From: Tragulus kanchil
Lineage: Eukaryota; Chordata; Mammalia; Artiodactyla; Tragulidae
NCBI GenBank assembly: GCA_022376925.1
Contig: JAIOJX010000002.1
Location: forward strand, 40,629,001 to 40,693,000
DNA length: 64,000 bases
Direction of reading: 5' to 3'
The position numbers were made by a program, and so were the translations under genes. Shown piece by piece: positions 1 through 11,262 of the stretch (position 1 is its first letter; the number at the start of each line of letters is the position of its first letter). The notes beneath the pieces are model-generated. The model was given only the letters and a program-made list of their open reading frames with translations. It did no database searches and had not been told where the DNA came from.

Positions 1-962
1 CCCCATAAGTACAATGTTTAATAAAGACAGATGGAATTACCAAAACAACATAGTACAGTATTGATTTTTGGAGAAGAAAGAAGGTGGAGGGTGATGATGT
101 ATAACTGTTATAAAAGGAGCAAGTCACCTCAGTGTCTTTAGAAGCATTCTTGAAAGACATCTAGGACTTGGGCTTTTGCAAGTTTCCTTTAGGAAGTATC
201 TAACGCCATCTTGCTTTGGTATTACATACTCATTTTCCTAGATCTAGATTCTGTTTGCTTAGAATAGCAGTTTTCAAACTTTATTGTACAACAAAATTAC
301 CTGGAGAGCTCATGGAAATGCAGACTGTCAGAATTTCTGATTCAGAAGCTCTATGCTGGGAACAAAATGTGAATTTCTAGCAAGTTCCCAGGTGGTGCTG
401 ATGAAGCTGGTCCAGGCACCAGACATGGAGAACATATGGGTAAAAAATTAGAATACCCACTGTCTAAACTATATCCAGTCTGACAAAGACACAGACTACA
501 GAGAATCAGTTCAGAACTGAAGTATGTTCCCTGGCCAACCACATAAACACTCCCCACTGCCCCAACTTAGTAGGTCCTGGAGATGCACTAGTTGAGTAGA
601 GGAGGCCTGGAACCTGAGAGCCTATGAACTTAAGCAAGACAGCCTTGGTGGCCAGGAAAGAGCAGGTGTAGATACCACTGGAGTCCCCCATTCATCTGAA
701 CGATTATTTGGGTTTCATGAAAATTTATGGTTGAAAATATTTTATTGCTATTTTTCTTGCCACTCATTCTTTGGTTTAGGAAAGACCAATTCACTGAATA
801 CACTAGGCATGAATGAACTGCATTTCCTTTGCTCTGAGGACCCAGAGTCTATAGAGAAAGACCAGGAGATTCTGGAAAGGACACAGGAAGAGACTGTCAG
901 AGAAGTCTTAGGGTTCAAACACTGGAAAATCTCTAGAGCCTATTAAAACTTCACAGGGGAAA
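1..962. other. Gene-free flank with a MER5A-like relic
   Basis: Apart from the MER5A-like remnant at 265-426, I see no recognisable gene or repeat here. Open frames are under 75 codons and have no familiar motif. The stretch ends where duplication 1 begins. Confidence 0.6.
265..426 (+). mobile_element. MER5A-like hAT/Charlie non-autonomous DNA transposon relic
   Basis: The segment follows the MER5A consensus order as I know it: a start like 'agcagttttcaaact', then 'acctggagagct', 'tttctgattcag', 'caagttcccaggtg', 'tgctgatgaagctggtcc'. The terminal inverted repeat is eroded at the 3' end. MER5A is an old eutherian element, so it says nothing about species. Assignment is by remembered consensus only. 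Confidence 0.75.
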
Positions 963-3143
963 TCAAATTGTCTGAAACCCTCACCTGCACACCTGAATAA
1001 GCTTTTTGTGATGAACACAAAGTAGATTTTACTCTTTGTCCTCTGAGCCTCATGCTGGTAACCTGGTGTTCTGTACTTGGAAAGCAATCTTCAACAAAGT
1101 GGTGCCCTCTTAAGTGTGGCTTGACTTCTTAAAATGGATAAGTCTGCTACTATTGATGAGGATTTTAAAATCTGTTTCTTCCCATCTCTCATTCCTGTTC
1201 TAATCTGTAGCTATGAGGCTCCCCAACTCAGACCACTTAACTGGAGTAGAGCCCTTGAGAAAATGATGAGGTTGTGGAATGCTGACTCAGGCCAGTTCTC
1301 ACTGTTAACGCCCCCATTGTCATTCCTAAGATATACTGCCCAGTCCCGAGTCATCCATCCGTCCATGAGCTCCAGTTGCCCCAAGAAAGCTGGCCCTGGC
1401 CTTTCTCCACCACAACTGCTGGTGGATAGCCAATGAGGGCCACTCTTCCCAAGTTGACACAAGACGGTCCCTCTATCACTCATCCACTTGAACCACATCG
1501 ATCATCCATTATGGCCTCTTAGACTGCACCTACCATGTATTTGTAGAAAACATTAAGTAACTGAGTTTTTGTTTTGTATGGTTTTGGTTTTCATATGGAT
1601 CACATTGATTTTCTACTTACCTGCCACAACTGGGGAAACTTTGGATCTTGCCTGTATCTAAGATTTTCATCAGAATGAAGAATCCATTTGTATTAGAGTT
1701 TATCCCCATCAAATACTTTATCCCTACCAAATAGAGATTTTTCTCATAAAATTTCTTAGATTCTACAAAAGTCAATTCTTCATGCTCTGCATAAAGAAGG
1801 GAGTTAAGTCTAAATTCCAGGTGCACTGAATATTCCAGTTATAACCAGAGAGAGGGAAGCATCTGCATTCCTTCCCCATCACAGCCTATCACAATTCAAA
1901 CATGAACCTGCACAAGGATACCATGTGTGGTTATTTTCACCATCTGCCTTCCAATAGAAATTCCCTTCATTAAGAATACATGTGCATCAAAAAAAAACAC
2001 ACAAAAACAAAACCTCCACATATATACAGATGCATGGTATGCACAAATAAACTCAAATTGTCTGAAACCCTCACCTGCACACCTGAATAAGCTTTTTGTG
2101 ATGAACACAAAGTAGATTTTACTCTTTGTCCTCTGAGCCTCATGCTGGTAACCTGGTGTTCTGTACTTGGAAAGCAATCTTCAACAAAGTGGTGCCCTCT
2201 TAAGTGTGGCTTGACTTCTTAAAATGGATAAGTCTGCTACTATTGATGAGGATTTTAAAATCTGTTTCTTCCCATCTCTCATTCCTGTTCTAATCTGTAG
2301 CTATGAGGCTCCCCAACTCAGACCACTTAACTGGAGTAGAGCCCTTGAGAAAATGATGAGGTTGTGGAATGCTGACTCAGGCCAGTTCTCACTGTTAACG
2401 CCCCCATTGTCATTCCTAAGATATACTGCCCAGTCCCGAGTCATCCATCCGTCCATGAGCTCCAGTTGCCCCAAGAAAGCTGGCCCTGGCCTTTCTCCAC
2501 CACAACTGCTGGTGGATAGCCAATGAGGGCCACTCTTCCCAAGTTGACACAAGACGGTCCCTCTATCACTCATCCACTTGAACCACATCGATCATCCATT
2601 ATGGCCTCTTAGACTGCACCTACCATGTATTTGTAGAAAACATTAAGTAACTGAGTTTTTGTTTTGTATGGTTTTGGTTTTCATATGGATCACATTGATT
2701 TTCTACTTACCTGCCACAACTGGGGAAACTTTGGATCTTGCCTGTATCTAAGATTTTCATCAGAATGAAGAATCCATTTGTATTAGAGTTTATCCCCATC
2801 AAATACTTTATCCCTACCAAATAGAGATTTTTCTCATAAAATTTCTTAGATTCTACAAAAGTCAATTCTTCATGCTCTGCATAAAGAAGGGAGTTAAGTC
2901 TAAATTCCAGGTGCACTGAATATTCCAGTTATAACCAGAGAGAGGGAAGCATCTGCATTCCTTCCCCATCACAGCCTATCACAATTCAAACATGAACCTG
3001 CACAAGGATACCATGTGTGGTTATTTTCACCATCTGCCTTCCAATAGAAATTCCCTTCATTAAGAATACATGTGCATCAAAAAAAAACACACAAAAAAAC
3101 AAAAACCTCCACATATATACAGATGCATGGTATGCACAAATAA
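963..3143 (+). repeat. Tandem duplication 1 (~1.09 kb unit)
   Basis: Copy A is about 963-2050 and copy B about 2053-3143, offset 1090. The copies are almost identical for over 1 kb. The junction at 2051-2053 is clean, with 'tcaaattg' shared. The visible differences are A-run lengths and a 'c' run near 1985-2010 versus 3077-3107, that is, within the last 70 bases. The unit contains no recognised repeat family. Confidence 0.97.
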
Positions 3144-3873
3144 ATAAGACAAACATTACCAGAAAAAAACATTTTACAGAAAAATACATTTCAAAGGGTG
3201 TATACTTGAAAGTTGATTATATTGTACATAGTAATGTTATTATCCAAAGTAATTTATAAACCTGAAACAGCTTTGCATGCATTCCACCTGAGGATTTAAA
3301 AACGAAATAAGAGCAGGCTGGCAGCTGTGTGGGAAGGTTTGTTTCTGCATACGTGGACCTGGCATAAATATGTCAAAAGCCACCTAAGAAAGAGAGCGTG
3401 TTTCATTCACTCTGCATTGCAAGAACTTCACTCTCTTTAATGAAATGGAAAACAAGATGGAGAAGACGAAGAGAGAGGAGAAGAGTTGTCCATTGGAGCA
3501 AAACATTTCCTTCCGGATTTCAGGTTTGTCCAGAGCGGGAAGAGACATCTGCCCCCAGGGTTGTTTGATATCCAAGAAAATGAGGAACCCTGAACGAGGC
3601 AGGGGTGTGCTGGCCTCCGAGGCCAGACTGTTTTCTCAGACTGAGGAGCCCACTAGCACCTCTTTTATTCTCTTATTCCCATCAATTTCATCATCAGTCT
3701 CCGTGTGACAGCTGGGGCAAGATGGCAGTCATATTTGCAGGGCCTCTCACCTCTGGTGGAACACGTGGCAGCCTGTGGGGCAGGCCCTCCCCCAGTGGGC
3801 CTTGGCCTCGATGGAGGCCTGTCACCTGTCTATCCTACAGATGTATCCCCAGAGCTTAGAGGCGCATCCTCAT
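3144..3873. other. Unique stretch, nothing recognised
   Basis: No transposon signature is visible. The short overlapping frames around 3445-3860 have no recognisable domain and no splice-site arrangement I would defend. The GC content rises slightly around 3700-3850. Confidence 0.5.
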
Positions 3874-5985
3874 GATCACCTGGCTCTCTGCTCTTAAACG
3901 TACCCTTGAGTATTTGGGGAGCTATTTTCTTTGTTCACGTTTTTACTAAGTGTATGAGCCACATTTTTATCAAGACTCTCTTCCTTGAGCAAAGTGGTTC
4001 ATAAAGTGCACCGAGTGGACATGCATGGAAGGATGAGTGGACAGATAAGCATATGGAGAAGGCACAGATACATTTTCCCAGATATAGAAAGTGAGTGAAG
4101 CTGAGAGATTTCGCTGAGGATAGATGCAAAGTGTAAAAGGAGTTCTCGGATATCAGTCCACAAACAGACTTCAGGCACACAGCACATCCACTCCCCTCTG
4201 CATGCTTACTTATGCTCCACAGCTACTTTTTCTGAAGACTGGAGATCTTACCAAGTAAAGTCATTGTTGTCAAATTTATCAGAAAGATAATGGAATTTTT
4301 TTTCTCCAGCTTTACAGAGTCCTATTTCATGTGCCATTAAATTTACTGATTTATAGGATTCACTCCAGTCTGTTTAGTATAGTCACAGGTTGTACAACCC
4401 CCACAGCAAAGTAATCTTAGAACTTTTTCACACACACCCCAAAAACCCCACATACATGAGTGCCACTTTCTGGAGGGTACACTTTGACACACAAGTCCTT
4501 AATTCCTATGATGTCCAGTCTGTCCATTTGCTTTCTTTCAGTACTTTTGACTCCTGGGGTCATGTGTAAGAAACCGTGGTCATGGAGGTTTACTCCTGTT
4601 CCCTGTGGGAGCTTCACTGCTTTTGCTCTAGTCCATCCTGAGTTGATTTCTGAGCATGTCAAGAGGCAGAGGTCCAAACTGATACTGGGCAAGTGGATGC
4701 TCAGTTGCGCCAGAATCATTTATTAACAAGAACCTTCTCTCCCAATGAGTGATCTTGAGACAGCTCTTATAAGTCAATTCAGAACTAACATGAAGCTTTA
4801 TTTCTGAATTCTCAACCCTATCCCAACAATCTATGTGTCTATCCTTACTACAATATGTCAACATCTTTCTTACTGTATCTACAATGCTTTGAAATCAGGA
4901 AGTGATCTATCCTTACTACAATATGTCTAACATCTTTATTACTGATCTTGCAGATCACCTGGCTCTCTGCTCTTAAACGTACCCTTGAGTATTTGGGGAG
5001 CTATTTTCTTTGTTCACGTTTTTACTAAGTGTATGAGCCACATTTTTATCAAGACTCTCTTCCTTGAGCAAAGTGGTTCATAAAGTGCACCGAGTGGACA
5101 TGCATGGAAGGATGAGTGGACAGATAAGCATATGGAGAAGGCACAGATACATTTTCCCAGATATAGAAAGTGAGTGAAGCTGAGAGATTTCGCTGAGGAT
5201 AGATGCAAAGTGTAAAAGGAGTTCTCGGATATCAGTCCACAAACAGACTTCAGGCACACAGCACATCCACTCCCCTCTGCATGCTTACTTATGCTCCACA
5301 GCTACTTTTTCTGAAGACTGGAGATCTTACCAAGTAAAGTCATTGTTGTCAAATTTATCAGAAAGATAATGGAATTTTTTTTCTCCAGCTTTACAGAGTC
5401 CTATTTCATGTGCCATTAAATTTACTGATTTATAGGATTCACTCCAGTCTGTTTAGTATAGTCACAGGTTGTACAACCCCCACAGCAAAGTAATCTTAGA
5501 ACTTTTTCACACACACCCCAAAAACCCCACATACATGAGTGCCACTTTCTGGAGGGTACACTTTGACACACAAGTCCTTAATTCCTATGATGTCCAGTCT
5601 GTCCATTTGCTTTCTTTCAGTACTTTTGACTCCTGGGGTCATGTGTAAGAAACCGTGGTCATGGAGGTTTACTCCTGTTCCCTGTGGGAGCTTCACTGCT
5701 TTTGCTCTAGTCCATCCTGAGTTGATTTCTGAGCATGTCAAGAGGCAGAGGTCCAAACTGATACTGGGCAAGTGGATGCTCAGTTGCGCCAGAATCATTT
5801 ATTAACAAGAACCTTCTCTCCCAATGAGTGATCTTGAGACAGCTCTTATAAGTCAATTCAGAACTAACATGAAGCTTTATTTCTGAATTCTCAACCCTAT
5901 CCCAACAATCTATGTGTCTATCCTTACTACAATATGTCAACATCTTTATTACTGTATCTATGCAGGATGCTTTGAAATCAGGAAG
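3874..5985 (+). repeat. Tandem duplication 2 (~1.08 kb unit)
   Basis: Copy A is about 3874-4903 and copy B 4953-5985, offset 1079. Between them, 4904-4952 is filler: an imperfect second copy of about 4838-4880 ('ctatccttactacaatatgtc' and following). Copy A's end also differs from copy B ('tatctacaatgc' versus 'tatctatgcaggatgc'). The unit lies in an antisense L1 relic, so part of that LINE appears twice. Confidence 0.97.
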
Positions 5986-6240
5986 AGTGACTCCTCCAAC
6001 AATATCCTTTCTTAAAATTATTTTGACTGTTATGAGTCATTGGTTTTTCATATGAATTTTGCGAGCAGCTTACAGTTTCTATAAAAACCTCACTAGCATT
6101 GTTATGAGGTTACATTGAATCTGCAGATTAATTCAAGGGGTATTGCAATCTTAGTAAAGTTGAGTCTTATGATTGATGAAAACTGGTTGTCCATTTATGT
6201 TGAAATACTTTCACTTCTTTCAAAAAGTTATGTGTTTTTC
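4480..6240 (-). mobile_element. Antisense L1 LINE relic, ORF2-derived (partly duplicated)
   Basis: Read on the minus strand this is decayed L1 ORF2. On the plus strand it shows the usual order of antisense L1 landmarks: 'tagtccatcctgagttgat', then 'tggatgctcagttgcgccag', 'ttctgaattctcaaccctat', 'tctatgtgtctatccttac', 'gaaatcaggaag', 'actcctccaac', 'ttcatatgaattttg' and 'ttgaatctgcagattaattc'. Stops and indels break every frame. About 500 bases of it occur twice because of duplication 2. Subfamily not determined. Confidence 0.85.
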
Positions 6241-6301
6241 AGTATCTCATGTGAACAGAAGAGGAATTTTTTTTTTTTTTTCTGTTAAGTGTTGTGTTCT
6301 G

Positions 6302-6633
6302 GACTTCCCCTGGGTGGTCCAGTGGGTAAGGATACCGCCTTGCAGTGCAAGGGGCACCGGTTTGATCCCTGGCCTGGGAAGATCCCACGTGCCGTGGAGC
6401 GGTTGGACCGATGTGTCCAATTACCGAGCTGGAGCTCTGGAGCGCATGCGCCCAGAGCTCTGCAACGACAGACGCTATCGTGATGGGAGGCCCACAGGAG
6501 CCAAAGAACAAAGACGGATGAAAACAGAGAAATGAAAGACCAATAGAAGTGGCCCGCCCGCTCCCCTCCCTCCTCAATCCAACCCCCACCCAAAATAAAT
6601 AATAAAAATAAATAAATCTTTTAAAAAAAAAAA
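6302..6633 (+). mobile_element. CHR-type tRNA-derived SINE, variant tail, insertion 1
   Basis: It starts 'gacttcccctgggtggtccagtg' and carries the tRNA-like B-box region 'ggtttgatccctgg'. The body runs through 'gatcccacgtgccgtgg', 'gatgggaggcccacagg' and 'caaagaacaaagacgg', then an A-rich 3' end. A perfect 15-base target-site duplication (aagtgttgtgttctg) flanks it at 6287-6301 and 6634-6648. The perfect repeats imply a fairly young insertion. It sits inside the antisense L1 relic. Confidence 0.9.
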
Positions 6634-6649
6634 AAGTGTTGTGTTCTGT

Positions 6650-8040
6650 GACAGATGTCTACAAAATCTAGTAGTTTTATAATTTTGTTCAAATCTTCTA
6701 TTTTCTCATTGATCATCTGTCTAGTTGCTTTATCCATTATTGAAAATAGGTATTAAGTCTCCAACTAAATTGTTGACTTATCTCTCTCTTCAATCCTATC
6801 AGTTTTCATTTATTGTGTTTTGTGGATATAGTCTTAGGTATATCTGTGTTTATAATCATGTATATTTCTCATTAATTAACAGTCATCATTATAAAGTTTG
6901 TCTTTTGTCTCAGTAACAACCTTGTCTTAAAATCAATTTTATCTGATTTAGTATTGTTCTTCCAGACCCATACTGGTTAAACTTTGTACTGCATATTTTT
7001 CCAACCTTTTATTTTTCCAACTTATTCGTCTCTTTAAAACGTCAAGTGTTTCTGTTATAAACAACAAATTGTTTGCTCCTATGTATTTCTTATCATTTTG
7101 CTAATCTTTGCCTTTTGATCAAGGTGTTTAGTCATTCAGATCTCACATGTGTACGACGGAAGTATTTATATCTGTCATTGTGCTATTTGTTTGCCTTCTT
7201 TTCTTTGCTCATCCACTCCTGCCTTGCTCAGTTTTTCAAGTTGCTTCTTTTACTGTATTCTTTTTCAGCTATATTCTTACTAGGTGCCCTGGAGATGACA
7301 ATTAACATTTCAATTTAAAACAATCTAGTTCACATTAATAATAATTTAATTTAAATAGCATACAAAATATTTGCCCTAATATACCTCTGTTTCTTCTCCA
7401 CTCATTTGTATTATTATTATCATACAAATTATACTGTTATACATTACAAAGTCATCAAACTCTCTTAAACTTATTGCTGTATGCAGTTATATTCAAAACA
7501 GATAGGGCAAGGAAAAATAGCAACCAAAAGTACATTTACAATGCCTTTCATAACACCAGTGCACTGGTGTTTTTTATTTCTTTGCATTTGAGAAACTATC
7601 TACTGTCCTTTCAACTCAGCCTGAAGGGTTCACTTTAATATTTCTTACAGAGCATTGCTTGCTAGGCTGTTAGTTTTTTTTTTTTCTGCAAGTGTTTTAA
7701 TTTTTCCTTTTATATTGAAGATGAGTCTTGCTGCATATAGAAATCTCAATCAACTGCATTTTTCTTCCAGCACTCTGAAAATGTTGTCTCATGTCTTCTG
7801 GCTTCATGGTTTCTGGCTCCCATGGTTAGCCACTGATCTTAAGTATCCTTGTACATACATCATTTCTATGTGTTGAGGGACAGGTCCTTTTGAGTTTATT
7901 CTACTTGGAGATGGCTAAGTATCTTAAAGGTGAAGCTAATTTTTTTAAATCAAATGTGGGAGATTATCAACTTTTTTTTTTCAAATACATTTCCTGTCCC
8001 TTCATCTTTTTCCTCTCTCTCTCTGTCCATGATGTATCCC
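6650..8040 (-). mobile_element. Antisense L1 LINE relic, continuation
   Basis: The stretch keeps the typical plus-strand order of antisense L1: 'atccattattgaaaatagg', 'attaagtctccaac', 'ttatctgatttagtattg', then 'cagcctgaagggttcactt', 'tatttcttacagagc', 'gtcttctggcttcatgg' and 'tctacttggagatggc'. All frames are broken. It is probably the same decayed element as 4480-6240, split by the CHR-variant SINE. The right edge is uncertain. Confidence 0.8.
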
Positions 8041-9765
8041 TAAGGAGTGCTGTGCCCCCTCCCCTTCTTGGGACCAAGAGGAATGAACCATCTTCTCCAT
8101 GGCCTTGCCTCCTGACCTGCTGACCTCTCCATACCTGAATAAAAGAACCTGCACTGTAAAACAGAGCCTAACATCCCAGGGAGTTTAAAGACCCGACATC
8201 TCACTTCTGAGTCACTGTAGTAAGATGAGACAGTAGCAGACACAACCCTTCTGAAATGTTAGTATGTACAAATGTGAGAGATGGATATTATCAGGACCCT
8301 GTACTTCCCAGCATTTTTGTTGTTCACACATTTTTGCAGACATTGCCCAGCACTGATCCTGGATGGACAGAAGAACAACAGTATTTGTTATGTGTGCCTC
8401 AGGACCAGATTTCCACATAGAACATTACATAATCCATCCTCAACCTCCACACATCATTAGTAAATGGACTTTGCTGGGGGTGGAGGAAGGCAGGGGCCCG
8501 GAGTTCACCTAGGGAAAGGCAAGCACAGAGTCCAGACAGAATTACACTACGTGCTAATCTTCTGGATCTTGACAGAAGTCTTAATTCCCAGTAACCATGG
8601 CTTGCCAACTGTCATTCTACTGAGACTTAGAAAACCAGCAGCTTTTGTTACAAGTATTTAAAGTGACTGTGCTTCTCAAATTTACTAGAAATTCCAGAAT
8701 AAAATCTTTGGTGCTTAGTAATTCCCAATTTATGTGAAGTTTGTTGATCTAATGGAGATAAATTCTCAGGGCAGAAAAAAAAAGGGTAGAAAAAAGCAGT
8801 TGTATTACCCCTATTACAACCACTTACTTATTTTGCTATGGCTTTGTGTGCATCATCAAAACCGTTAATGGCAAATGCACATTGCTCTAATAAAGTTAAA
8901 GGGCATTCAGTAATGTCCCTGGACTACATGATCCCAGTAGTATATGCTGCTAACCACGCTAACCACTACCATTAACTGCCCTTTTACAAATGTGAGAATC
9001 AAACAGGAATAAAAGTTCTAAATAATTTTGCATCTCTGGCAAAGTCTTTTACCTGGGGCAGGAATTCTAGCCAACCACAATGAAGTTCACTTCCCCCAAC
9101 AATTCTGGACCAAGACCAGACTTGAGACAGGATGGAGACACCTGGTCCCATGACTTAATTCTCACGGAGAGTGCCAAGTGAGCAAGCAATTTTCACTTGG
9201 GCATTTTCCAGAAAGAAAATGACCAAATCATTTTTATCCCCCCTGGAGGCATTAGCACAGTGTTCTAATATATGCAAGGATAGTGCTTCTTGCAGGGAAA
9301 GAAGGAAAATATGAAGTAATTCAGCAATAAAAACATATATTTTCTAAACTGAATTTTCTTTTAAAAGAAAAAAGTAAATTTTACACAATAATCTTGCTTT
9401 TTAATTAAAGTAAGACTTAATTAAATCTTTCCAAGGCAACTACATCAAAATTTTGAAATGCATTATGTTGTCTTTGAACATAAATTTTGTATTTTAGATT
9501 AAATAAAATAGAAATTGTTTAGTACAAGCACATAATGCAAAAAAAAAAAAAAAAATGGTGGTTGCTGCTAGATTTCATGAAGATTTTCCCAAAGCATTTG
9601 TTTTTCCATGAGACCACTGCAATTGTTTGGGGTGGGCATTAATATTTGAACTTCAGCAGTTAACAATTATATTTTATGCAGTAAGAAGAAATAATTATGT
9701 ATTTAAACAAATATACAATGCCAAGACACTTCACACATAACTGACTTGATATGTAGCTGATATAC
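8041..9765. other. Unique stretch, nothing recognised
   Basis: No gene or known repeat is visible. A run of 17 A at 9540-9556 is the only simple repeat of note. 'gaataaaagaacctgc' near 8138 resembles a polyadenylation signal, but no LTR or transcript structure surrounds it. Confidence 0.5.
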
Positions 9766-10320
9766 CATTAAATTCCCCTTTTAAGAGTGTACAAAGCAGT
9801 GGTTTTAGCATGTCCACACATGTGGGCAACCATCAGCACGACCTGGCCGTAGGATGTTCTCATCAGCCCAGAGGAAGCTTTGCACCTATTAAGCAGTCCC
9901 TCACAACTCCCTCCTCCCACTAAGCCCTGGCAAACACTCATCTACATTCTGCCTTTATAGGTTTGCCTGTGCGTGGCCTCTCACACAGATGGAACCATGC
10001 AGGGGGTGGTCTCTTGGAACAGCTCCTCCACACAGCAGGCATCAGTACCCCTTTCTTCCCTACGGCTATTCAGTGTATCACTATCTATGTGAGTCTGCTT
10101 GTCCATTAGTCTCCTAATGGATTTTTGCTTTGTTCCCACCTTTTGGTCATTACCAACCCAGCTCTCCTGCAAGGCAGATTCTTTACTGAGCCATCAGGGA
10201 AGTTGCATTATAAATAGTTCTGCTACCAATGTTTTGTACAAGATTTGTCTGAATATATGTTTTCATTTCTTTTGGGTATTCACTTGGCAGTGGAATTTCT
10301 CAGTCACAGAATAACTTTTA
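9766..10320 (-). mobile_element. Ancient L1-type 3' segment, with small Bov-tA head fragment
   Basis: The plus strand carries 'gtgtacaaagcagtggtttt', 'ggcaaccatcagcacg', 'cctggcaaacactcatctac', 'tataggtttgcc' and, later, 'tttgggtattcacttggcag'. These are landmarks of an old, widely dispersed L1-type 3' repeat. At about 10163-10203, 'tcctgcaaggcagattc' and 'gagccatcagggaag' look like the reverse complement of a Bov-tA 5' head. The family name is from memory and approximate. Confidence 0.6.
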
Positions 10321-10387
10321 TTTGGATATACTACAAGCAATGCCAAAATTGACCAAATTTGAAGGAAATATTGTATGTAATCTCTCT

Positions 10388-11185
10388 CTTTTTAAAATTT
10401 TATTTATTTGTTTATTTATTTTCGGCTATTCTGGATTTTCACTGCTGTTTCAGGCTCTTCTCTAGTTGTAGAGGTAAGGTCTGGTCCCGAGGCCCCTCCC
10501 CACACCTCCTACCTCCCCGAAGCAAGAAAGACCTTGACTAGAAGGTCCCTCATGCCAGATTGAACAAGGCCAATGAAAAACAACCATGACACCAATGGAG
10601 GACCACCCTGCCTCCACCAAAAGTTCTCGCTGGACAAAGGAAAGATCAAACTGCCCAATTTGCAAACGCCTCAACACCTGGCCTCAACCAATCAGGTCGA
10701 CAGTGCCCCAACCTGGCCATCTTTGGCCAGAGGCTCTGCTGACCACGTCATCTTACCTATAAAGGGGGCCCTCCCAGCCTTTGTGTGTGCTTTCCCTCAC
10801 TCCCTCTCTCTTCTCCTGCCCCTGAGGGACGCCCAAGAGTGCCCGTCCCATAAAGCCTGCTCTGCCTCACCAATTCCGATCTTCCTCTCTCATTTCAAAA
10901 TATCCAGCAGAGACCAACCTTACAGTAGAGAGTGGGGGCTACTCTCTAGTTGAGGTCAGCAGGCTTCTTGTTGTGGCGACTTCTCTTGCTGTGGAACTCG
11001 GGCTCTAGGGCACATGGGCTTCAACAGTTGCAGCTCCAAGGCTCTAGAGCACAGGTTCCATAGTCGTGGCTCACAGGCTTAGCTGCTTCGCAGCATGTGG
11101 GATCTTTCCAGAACAGGGATCAAACCCGTGTCTCCTGCACTGGCAGGCAAACTCTTCATGGCTGAGCTACCATGAAAGTCCTGTG
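10388..11185 (-). mobile_element. CHR-type SINE, minus strand, split by an LTR
   Basis: The A-rich tail (as T-rich plus strand) starts near 10388. The body continues 'ggctattctggattttcac', 'cttctctagttgtagag', is interrupted at 10474-10924, and resumes 'agagtgggggctactctc', 'gaactcgggctctagggc', 'gatcaaacccgtgtctcctg' to 'gctgagctaccatg'. The same body without interruption is present at 50970-51323, which confirms the two halves are one element. Confidence 0.88.
10474..10924 (+). mobile_element. Solo endogenous-retrovirus LTR (451 bp) inside a CHR SINE
   Basis: The insertion is bounded by a perfect 6-base target-site duplication, gtagag, at 10468-10473 and 10925-10930. Its ends form an inverted repeat (gtaaggt at the start, accttaca at the end), fitting the TG...CA rule with the first T lost. 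Promoter-like parts lie in the right order: 'accaatcagg' near 10686, a TATA-like tataaa at 10758-10763, and an ataaag polyadenylation-type signal at 10850-10855. No gag, pol or env sequence adjoins it. The terminal-repeat and insertion-site evidence is direct; the retroviral class is not determined. Confidence 0.88.
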
Positions 11186-11262
11186 AATGATCTCTTAAAC
11201 AACTTTAAGAACTGAAACCCGAACAAGGTCCACAGCAAAGTGAGCCATATCCCTAATACTCT

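Noticed and set aside
1134..2526. Identical 100-codon frames at 1134 and 2224, suggesting a small gene family
   Set aside because: They are the same stretch present twice through duplication 1, with no recognisable protein; all other paired frames ~1.1 kb apart have the same cause.
963..3143. CRISPR-like or satellite array because of the regular ~1.1 kb repeats
   Set aside because: Each unit is present only twice (short parts three times) and units are unrelated to one another, so there is no array.
6310..6372. tRNA gene from the tRNA-like head
   Set aside because: It is the head of a SINE with target-site repeats and a SINE body; it would not fold as an intact tRNA.
6239..6593. Minus-strand frames of 102-116 codons
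   Set aside because: They run through the CHR-variant SINE; equivalent frames recur at its other copies.
8130..8170. LTR polyadenylation region around 'gaataaaagaacc'
   Set aside because: No TATA box, terminal repeat or target-site duplication could be found around it.
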